NCBI GenBank assembly: GCA_020063525.1
Contig: JAGUUJ010000121.1
Span: 1-10,937 of the forward strand
Reading direction: 5' to 3'
Length of the DNA: 10,937 nucleotides
DNA from: Candidatus Omnitrophota bacterium
GTDB taxonomy: Bacteria > Omnitrophota > Gorgyraeia > Gygaellales > Profunditerraquicolaceae
In this document: in pieces, positions 7,181-10,937 of the stretch
Numbering within the stretch: position 1 is the stretch's first letter
Layout: each line of letters opens with the position of its first letter
Notes under the pieces: generated by a model
What the model was told of the DNA's origin: nothing
Databases searched by the model: none
What the model saw: the letters and a program-made list of their open reading frames with translations, nothing else
Program-made: the position numbers and the translations under genes

Positions 7181-7807
7181 TTATTTTGCTTTTCTCTGTT
7201 TATAGACTTCATTGAGCAGATCCTCGGTTGTCTGTATAGCACTGGATCTCTCCAGAGCTTTTTTTATCATTGAACAGGCTTCGGATTTCTTATACTCTAA
7301 TTGCATAAGCACAGCCAAAGCCTCTTCTTCAATATCTATTGTTTTTGCTTTTTGTTCTTTCCCCCTATCATCCTGTATTAAACCGAACTTACCTAGTTTA
7401 TTCTGAAGTTTTGCTACAATCTCCTTTGCCCTTTGCTGGCCTATGCCCGGCAAAGACTGCAAGAAATTCGTATCCCCCTCATCTATTGCCCGCACCACTA
7501 AAGATATAGGTTTATTCAATGCTTTCAATGCTGCCCGCGGGCCGATACCAGAAACAGTAATAAACGCCTCAAAGAATTCCTTCTCTACTTCATTTAGAAA
7601 ACCGATTAACATAGGTGTGCTCTTGGACGGTTCCATCTGAAAATAATGGTAAGTTATGAGGCTAATTCTACCGTCACCGGTAATACTTTCATCTAATCGC
7701 TGCATAACTGTCAGCGGAATAAACACCTTGTAGGAAATACCGTTAATATCAATAAGTAAATAATTCGCGCCTTTTTCAATTACCTTTCCGCAAATGCGCG
7801 CAATCAT
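7181..7807 (-). CDS. ruvA: Holliday junction DNA helicase subunit RuvA
   Basis: Binds four-way DNA junctions as a tetramer and loads the RuvB motor for branch migration. The 208-aa protein has an N-terminal OB domain (about 1-64). Two helix-hairpin-helix motifs follow, VSGIGPRAALKAL (85-97) and LPGIGQQRAKEIVAKL (119-134). A linker and the RuvB-binding domain III (about 158-206, EEALAVLMQLEYKKSEA...) complete it. The acidic-pin loop of domain I is unusual: where E. coli has the Glu55-Asp56 pair, this protein has a longer HYFQMEPSKSTP segment with one acid. The ATG overlaps the ruvC stop (ATGA). Downstream comes scpB rather than ruvB, so the motor subunit must be encoded elsewhere. Confidence 0.96.
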   Translation of the reverse strand: MIARICGKVIEKGANYLLIDINGISYKVFIPLTVMQRLDESITGDGRISLITYHYFQMEPSKSTPMLIGFLNEVEKEFFEAFITVSGIGPRAALKALNKPISLVVRAIDEGDTNFLQSLPGIGQQRAKEIVAKLQNKLGKFGLIQDDRGKEQKAKTIDIEEEALAVLMQLEYKKSEACSMIKKALERSSAIQTTEDLLNEVYKQRKAK

Positions 7808-8286
7808 ATCTTAGGCCTCATAATATAACTGTGTGCGATGGCTAGAGCCAACGCATCAGTCACATCAGTGTATTTCGGTTGACTATTTAAATTAAGTATA
7901 GTTACTACCATTCTTTGTACCTGATATTTGGAAGCCAGGCCATTTCCCACAATTGCTTTCTTAATCCGGGTAGCGGCATATTCAACCAGAGGAATATTCT
8001 CTCTTGCACAAGCAAGGCAGATTACCCCGCGCGCCTGACCTAAAATATATGCGGTAGTGGGATGACGATAATGCGCATAGAGTTTCTCAAGGACCATTAC
8101 ATCCGGCTTGGTATCAAATATCAATTTTGTTACTGCCCGATATATCTTATCCAGCCGCTTAGGCGTTGTTTCGCGGGAATCGGTCGTAACTATTCCTGCT
8201 TCCAATAAAGACAATTTATTTTTTCTAAAATCAATAACGCCGTACCCGGTAACTGTCAGGGCTGGGTCAATCCCTAAGATTCTCAT
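7804..8286 (-). CDS. ruvC: Crossover junction endodeoxyribonuclease RuvC
   Basis: Resolves Holliday junctions by symmetric strand cleavage as a dimer. The 160-aa protein has the RNase-H-like fold signature MRILGIDPALTVTGYGVID with Asp7, then VLEKLYAHYRHPTTA with Glu67, LGQARGV at 82-88 and a C-terminal DVTDALALAIAH with Asp141 and Asp144. These match the four catalytic acids known for E. coli RuvC (Asp7, Glu66, Asp138, Asp141). The first acid of the last pair sits in YTDVTDA rather than the more common DAADA spacing context, but the three-residue distance is kept. The ATG is 3 bases after the yebC stop and no strong Shine-Dalgarno is visible, so coupled translation is likely. The yebC-ruvC-ruvA order is common in bacteria. 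Confidence 0.95.
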   Translation of the reverse strand: MRILGIDPALTVTGYGVIDFRKNKLSLLEAGIVTTDSRETTPKRLDKIYRAVTKLIFDTKPDVMVLEKLYAHYRHPTTAYILGQARGVICLACARENIPLVEYAATRIKKAIVGNGLASKYQVQRMVVTILNLNSQPKYTDVTDALALAIAHSYIMRPKI

Positions 8287-8289
8287 CTT

Positions 8290-9045
8290 TTAGCTGCCGG
8301 CAGCCATCTGTTCTAAAATTTCATCGGGGATATCAAAATTAGCATAAACCTGCTGAACATCGTCGTGCTCTTCTAATGCCTCAACTAATCCTAATACCTG
8401 TTTTGCATCACCGCCTACCACTTTAATTGTTGAGGAGGGAATCATGGTAATTTCCGCAGTCTGCAATTTTAGTCCTTTGTCCTGAAGGGATTGCTTTACC
8501 TTTTCAAAACCCTGCACAGAAGTAGTAATCTCGTAGTTCTTATCATCCGACTTAACATCCTCTGCCCCTGCATCTAAAGCAATAGTCATCAACTCGTCTT
8601 CCTGAGCCTGGCTTCTTTCAATAAGAATATAACCTTTTTTAGCAAACATATAGCTTACGGAACCTGCGCCTGCCATATTACCGCCTTTTTTGGACATAAT
8701 GTTACGCAGTTCTGCAGTTGTGCGGTTCTTATTGTCAGTCAGTGCTTCAATAAAAATTGCCACTCCTGCGGGCCCGTATGTCTCGTACATAACTGTTTCA
8801 TAAACTACGCCCGGCAATTCTCCTGTGCCGCGCTTTATCGCCATCTTAACATTATCAGAAGGCATATTGGCTTCTTTTGCCCTAGACATAACTGTGCGTA
8901 ACCTAATATTAGTATCGGGATTGCCACCACCTTCGCGAGCTGCAACTGTGATTTCTTTAATAAGTTTTGTATATGCAGCCCCTTTTTTTGCGTCTGCCGC
9001 CATTTTCTTGCCTTTATTCGTCTTCCATTTTGAATGACCTGACAT
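8290..9045 (-). CDS. yebC: YebC/PmpR family regulatory or translation factor
   Basis: Member of the widespread YebC/TACO1 family, described as DNA-binding transcriptional regulators and, more recently, as ribosome-associated factors that help at proline-rich stretches. From the ATG at 9045 the protein has 251 residues. It starts with the hallmark MSGHSKW and continues with YTKLIKEITVAAREGG, NIRLRTVMSRAKEANMPSDN, AIKRGTGE, VMYETYGPAGVAIFIEALTD, NKNRTTAELRNI and NMAGAGSVSYMFAKKG. A frame extends 5 codons upstream to a TTG, but AGGAGG at 9056-9051 is 5 bases from the ATG and MSGHSKW is the family N-terminus. It stands directly ahead of ruvC, its frequent neighbour. Three 10-bp repeats lie in the leader and could be regulatory. 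Confidence 0.97.
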   Translation of the reverse strand: MSGHSKWKTNKGKKMAADAKKGAAYTKLIKEITVAAREGGGNPDTNIRLRTVMSRAKEANMPSDNVKMAIKRGTGELPGVVYETVMYETYGPAGVAIFIEALTDNKNRTTAELRNIMSKKGGNMAGAGSVSYMFAKKGYILIERSQAQEDELMTIALDAGAEDVKSDDKNYEITTSVQGFEKVKQSLQDKGLKLQTAEITMIPSSTIKVVGGDAKQVLGLVEALEEHDDVQQVYANFDIPDEILEQMAAGS

Positions 9046-9050
9046 TTCTT

Positions 9051-9056
9051 CCTCCT
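9051..9056 (-). promoter_or_regulatory. Ribosome binding site of yebC (decides start)
   Basis: A full AGGAGG lies 5 bases before the ATG at 9045. It falls inside the five-codon upstream extension to the TTG at 9060, which argues that the extension is not translated. Confidence 0.85.
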
Positions 9057-9062
9057 GCAAAT

Positions 9063-9101
9063 AAGGTTACTCTATCGTAACCTTACGTAACATTACGTAA
9101 C
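9063..9101. repeat. Three 10-bp repeats plus inverted copy in the rnpB-yebC gap
   Basis: Read on the minus strand: GTTACGTAAT (9101-9092), GTTACGTAAG (9091-9082) and GTTACGATAG (9081-9072), followed by an inverted GTAACC (9070-9065). The first two contain the palindrome TTACGTAA, spaced exactly 10 bp centre to centre. AAGGTTAC and GTAACCTT (9063-9084) form an 8-bp hairpin with loop TCTATC. No clear U-run follows on the transcribed strand, so an intrinsic terminator for rnpB is weakly supported at best. A protein-binding operator or an RNA processing hairpin is equally possible. Confidence 0.65.
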
Positions 9102-9112
9102 TTTATAAAACC

Positions 9113-9538
9113 GGGCAGACAGAATAAGCCGAGTTCTGTCTTAATGCGATTATCCGCATCTTACGTGGCCATTTCTCTCGATCCTGACGTTACCGTCAGG
9201 ACTCAAGCAGTAAACCCCTAGACTTTTAACGCGCCGGACCAGCACTCGTCTCCTATTTTACCTTACTCCGCGTAGAGATTGCCTCGTTTCACCTGCCCCG
9301 TTTACGCTTTGTTTTTGCCTTGCGAAGCAAGACAAAAACAGTGGGGGCGCTCGTCTCTGTGGCTCTCCCGCCAAGAATTCCGCCAAAATACTTGGCGGGT
9401 CCGCCACGATTTGTGGCGGAAATCCTCTGCATACATTACATACGCAGGATGGGCGTTACCCATTACGCTATCCTCCGGAGCCCGGACTTTCCTCCCTTGA
9501 CATCTTCGATGTCAAGGGCGACCACCTTCTACCTGCCC
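9113..9538 (-). ncRNA. rnpB: RNase P RNA, bacterial type A
   Basis: Catalytic RNA that removes 5' leaders from tRNA precursors. The 5' strand GGGCAGGTAGA (9538-9528) pairs over 11 bp, including G-U pairs, with TCTGTCTGCCC at 9123-9113 to form P1. P3 is a perfect 11-bp hairpin (9494-9518, loop GAA). The universal GGAAAGTCCGGGCTCC is at 9492-9477. P8 (9463-9449) and P9 (9447-9427) follow, then the conserved GCCACAGAGA segment near 9364-9355. P12 is a 13-bp stem (9339-9311) with one U-G pair that only works on this strand. GGTGAAAC, GGAGTAAGG, AAATAGG, the GGU of L15, and P18 (9200-9183) with a GUAA tetraloop are all present, as is ACAGAACTCGGCTTAT at 9139-9124. The length is about 426 nt. An extra CCGCC/GGCGG double hairpin lies between P9 and the conserved segment, and the P13/P14 region looks missing. 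The ends are estimated from P1. Confidence 0.95.
9367..9420. repeat. CCGCC/GGCGG double hairpin inserted in rnpB
   Basis: Two adjoining palindromes. TCCGCCAC and GTGGCGGA (9400-9420) form an 8-bp stem with a 5-base loop. CCCGCCAAG and CTTGGCGGG (9367-9399) form a 9-bp stem whose loop holds a second CCGCCAA at 9380-9386 that could compete for the same partner. The block lies between P9 and the conserved GCCACAGAGA core segment of RNase P RNA. E. coli M1 has only a short joint there (comparison from memory). The sense strand stays foldable, so it probably forms an extra arm. Confidence 0.75.
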
Positions 9539-9948
9539 TGTTTATCAAGGACCGATTCCTTCACTGCTTTATTCGCTAATTTATCCGCACCCCGATTCTC
9601 TCCCCGGGGAATATGTTTTATCGAAACCTCTTTAAAAGCCGACATAAGATGCAGAGCTTGATTATACAACCCTAATATATTGGCATTTTTAATCTTATAA
9701 ATTTTTTTAACCTGCCTATACAAGAGCTGGCTATCGGTATTTATCTCTATATTTTCTGCATTAAGAATAAGTCCTTCCTGCAATGCATAAATCAAAGCCG
9801 TATATTCGGCAACATTGTTGGTAGTGTTACCAATGAAACTGGCTATATTTTTTATGGTTGAGCCGTCCCGGCAGATAACCACACCTATGCCGCTTGGGCC
9901 GGGGTTGCCTTTCGAAGCCCCGTCAATGTAAAACTTAAATTGTCCCAT
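9529..9948 (-). CDS. rnhA: RNase HI-family ribonuclease
   Basis: Predicted endonuclease that cuts the RNA strand of RNA-DNA hybrids. From the ATG at 9948 the protein has 139 residues. It shows FYIDGASKGNPGPSGIG (Asp9), NTTNNVAEYTAL (Glu48), INTDSQLLY (Asp72) and IKHIPRGENRGADKLAN (Asp122), which gives the full Asp-Glu-Asp-Asp set of the family. It is of the compact type without the E. coli basic protrusion. A GTG at 9981 is in frame, but MGQFKFYIDG gives the usual short lead to the first Asp. The ATG overlaps the 3' end of the zinc-ribbon gene by 14 bases. The stop codon and last codons lie inside the P1 strand of rnpB. An RNase-H-like acyl-phosphate or plant-type function cannot be excluded, but the catalytic residues are intact. 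Confidence 0.92.
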   Translation of the reverse strand: MGQFKFYIDGASKGNPGPSGIGVVICRDGSTIKNIASFIGNTTNNVAEYTALIYALQEGLILNAENIEINTDSQLLYRQVKKIYKIKNANILGLYNQALHLMSAFKEVSIKHIPRGENRGADKLANKAVKESVLDKQGR

Positions 9949-10657
9949 TCTCAATATACAGTATTCTATTGCAAACTTCACAGGTAATTATGCATTCATA
10001 CATCCTTATCAGATTTATTACCTGAGGAGGCACAAACATATTACAGCCCCCGCATGAATTATCTTTAACGCTTACTATTGCTAAACCATCGCGATTTAGC
10101 AGTATTCTTTCATATTGAGTAAGTATCTTCTTATCAAGAGCGGGTGTAATTTGTTTTCTCTGCGCTTCTAATTGCGCAATGCGTTCATCTATCTCTTTTA
10201 TCCTATCCCGGATGTTCTTCTTCTGCCCCTCGGCTGCCTTCTCCTCTTCCTGAAGCCTCTGTTTTTCTTGACTGCTGTCATTTCTTATCTTATCTGCCTG
10301 TTCAAATAATCCTAAAATCTGGTCTTCTATTACCGAGGCATCGGCTTTTGCATCTTGTATCTGTTGCATCATTGCTTGATATTCCTTATTTGTTTTAAGT
10401 TGGTAAAGTTGAGTTTCTAATTTCTTGGTGTTTTCTTCTTTAGAAGCTAATTCTAATTCTTTATCCTTTCTTTGTTTTTGAAAACTTAATAGGGTCTGCT
10501 CAAGGCTGGCAAGATGTTTTTTCTTTTCTTCAAAAGCAGCATCAATACCCTCTATCTCTTTGGGCTTCAATTCCTTTTCATTTTTTAAGACATAAATCTC
10601 ACTGTCTATCGTCTGTAAATGAACTAATTGACTTATCTGTGACTTTAGGTCAACCAC
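9935..10657 (-). CDS. Coiled-coil protein with C4 zinc ribbon (DUF164 / CT398-like)
   Basis: From a GTG at 10657 the protein has 240 residues. Residues about 1-180 are strongly charged with heptad spacing (LKNEKELKPKEIEGIDAAFE, QRKDKELELASKEENTKKLE and so on), typical of a long antiparallel coiled coil. LYQLKTNKEYQAMMQQI at about 84-100 is the conserved hinge-like segment of this family. The C-terminus has CGGC (202-205) and CEVC (226-229), a four-cysteine zinc ribbon with PPQVINLIR between. The family is often found next to RNase H and rnpB genes and its role is poorly defined; the Chlamydia homologue CT398 has been linked to sigma-54 and secretion proteins. The frame continues upstream to 10747, but that part runs into tRNA-Val, so the GTG is preferred. 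It has AAAGGA at 10668-10663, 5 bases upstream. Confidence 0.86.
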   Translation of the reverse strand: MVDLKSQISQLVHLQTIDSEIYVLKNEKELKPKEIEGIDAAFEEKKKHLASLEQTLLSFQKQRKDKELELASKEENTKKLETQLYQLKTNKEYQAMMQQIQDAKADASVIEDQILGLFEQADKIRNDSSQEKQRLQEEEKAAEGQKKNIRDRIKEIDERIAQLEAQRKQITPALDKKILTQYERILLNRDGLAIVSVKDNSCGGCNMFVPPQVINLIRMYECIITCEVCNRILYIENGTI

Positions 10658-10662
10658 GCCTT

Positions 10663-10668
10663 TCCTTT
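10663..10668 (-). promoter_or_regulatory. Ribosome binding site of the zinc-ribbon gene (decides start)
   Basis: AAAGGA lies 5 bases before the GTG at 10657. It supports a start 51 bases after the tRNA-Val CCA end instead of the upstream frame that overlaps the tRNA. Confidence 0.65.
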
Positions 10669-10708
10669 TGAATAAGATGCAACAATAATAATGCTCTTTT
10701 TGTTTCTC

Positions 10709-10785
10709 TGGTGGGCGCAGAAGGACTTGAACCCTCGACCTCCACAATGTGAGTGTGGCGCTCTAACCAACTGAGCCATGCGCCC
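10709..10785 (-). tRNA. tRNA-Val (anticodon CAC), CCA encoded
   Basis: A full cloverleaf of 77 bases. The acceptor GGGCGCA pairs with TGCGCCC. The D arm is GCTC/GAGC. The anticodon stem CCACA/TGTGG has loop CTCACAT, giving anticodon CAC for GUG codons. The variable loop is AGGTC and the T arm is GAGGG/CCTTC with loop TTCAAGT. The discriminator is A and CCA is encoded at 10711-10709. It is 18 bases after the CAU tRNA and 51 bases before the zinc-ribbon start codon. Confidence 0.96.
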
Positions 10786-10803
10786 TAACGCCCTAATATA
10801 TCC

Positions 10804-10875
10804 TGGGCCCAGAAGGGTTCGAACCTCCGACCAAGTGATTATGAGTCACCTGCTCTGCCACTGAGCTATGGGCCC
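10804..10875 (-). tRNA. tRNA with anticodon CAU, probably Ile2 (Met possible), no encoded CCA
   Basis: A cloverleaf of 72 bases up to the discriminator A. The acceptor GGGCCCA pairs with TGGGCCC, the D arm is GCTC/GAGC, the anticodon stem is GGTGA/TCACT and the loop CTCATAA gives anticodon CAU. The T arm is GGAGG/CCTTC with TTCGAAC. The bases after the discriminator are GGA, so CCA must be added. GACTCATAATC followed by CTTGGTCG resembles E. coli Ile2 tRNAs (ileX/ileY) more than elongator Met, and C4-G69 and C5-G68 fit recognition by the lysidine synthetase TilS. The Ile2 identity is inference; elongator Met remains possible, and initiator is unlikely because position 1 pairs. Confidence 0.93.
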
Positions 10876-10905
10876 GTCGTTGGCTATAAGAAAACTTAAC
10901 TTTAT

Positions 10906-10934
10906 ATGATACTATCTTTAGGGGTTTTTGGCAA
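10906..10934 (-). promoter_or_regulatory. Sigma-70-type promoter of the tRNA operon
   Basis: On the minus strand a -35 box TTGCCA (10934-10929) and a -10 box TATCAT (10911-10906) are separated by exactly 17 bases. Each matches the consensus at 5 of 6 positions. A start near 10899 would give a leader of about 24 bases before the first tRNA. It is the only strong promoter-like sequence I found ahead of this gene row. Confidence 0.72.
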
Positions 10935-10937
10935 GGG

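Noticed and set aside
8293..8304. Perfect 12-bp palindrome GCTGCCGGCAGC at the yebC end
   Set aside because: It encodes the last four residues, AAGS, and has no loop or U-run, so it is not a terminator. It may be chance in an alanine/glycine codon run.
9061..9112. Intrinsic terminator of rnpB
   Set aside because: The 8-bp hairpin is A+T-rich and followed by TTATTT on the transcribed strand, too weak to call. It is kept as a repeat with possible regulatory function.
9279..9661. Overlapping plus-strand frames across rnpB and rnhA
   Set aside because: They cover RNase P RNA and the end of rnhA on the opposite strand and have no domain signal. The RNA structure explains the sequence.
9949..9981. 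Upstream GTG start of rnhA
   Set aside because: It would put 11 extra residues ahead of the conserved FYIDG strand and deepen the overlap with the upstream gene. The ATG at 9948 fits the family N-terminus.
10658..10747. N-terminal extension of the zinc-ribbon protein by 30 codons
   Set aside because: The extension runs into tRNA-Val, and its residues look like translated tRNA. A GTG with a fitting ribosome binding site lies at 10657.
10741..10760. tRNA-His reading of GTG in the plus strand
   Set aside because: The cloverleaf, the T-loop TTCAAGT and the encoded CCA fix the gene on the minus strand, where the anticodon is CAC (Val).

Overview
The window is a stretch of bacterial chromosome of moderate G+C in which every supported gene lies on the minus strand, so transcription runs from right (10937) to left (1). 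Gene content is housekeeping: two tRNAs, a zinc-ribbon coiled-coil protein, an RNase HI-family protein, RNase P RNA, YebC, RuvC, RuvA, ScpB, a block of aromatic amino acid enzymes (PheA, HisC-type aminotransferase, DAHP synthase, TyrA), cytidylate kinase and the start of LepA. TGA, TAA and TAG all act as stops, so the genetic code is standard. The gene mix, the RuvA pin-loop type and the short palindromic repeats suggest an uncultured Gram-negative lineage, perhaps near the PVC/Omnitrophota group. That placement is a low-confidence inference.

Layout in the direction of transcription: a good promoter (10906-10934) reads into a tRNA with anticodon CAU (probably Ile2) and tRNA-Val(CAC). Then come the zinc-ribbon protein (10657-9935), rnhA (9948-9529) and rnpB (about 9538-9113), whose 5' P1 strand overlaps the end of rnhA. 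After a short intergenic stretch holding three 10-bp repeats come yebC, ruvC, ruvA, scpB, pheA, hisC, aroF, tyrA, cmk and lepA. Most junctions overlap or are a few bases apart, which suggests translational coupling. I see no convincing intrinsic terminator anywhere, so the window may be one long transcription unit or a few read-through units. lepA runs off the left edge with roughly 45 residues missing.

Functionally, DAHP synthase opens the shikimate pathway. PheA converts chorismate to prephenate and then phenylpyruvate, TyrA converts prephenate to hydroxyphenylpyruvate, and the HisC-type aminotransferase can aminate these keto acids and/or serve histidine synthesis. EPSP synthase (aroA), which often sits between tyrA and cmk in similar clusters, is absent here. 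RuvA and RuvC serve Holliday junction processing, but ruvB is not adjacent.

The most unusual content is a set of short palindromic elements threaded through this operon without breaking it. One is translated in frame inside hisC (residues 212-226). A 7-bp-periodic palindrome supplies the last five codons and stop of hisC. A 158-bp cluster of inverted repeats with 13-bp perfect termini fills the pheA-hisC gap. A CCGCC/GGCGG double hairpin appears to have expanded RNase P RNA between P9 and the next conserved core segment. No defence system, CRISPR array, insertion sequence or prophage is visible.
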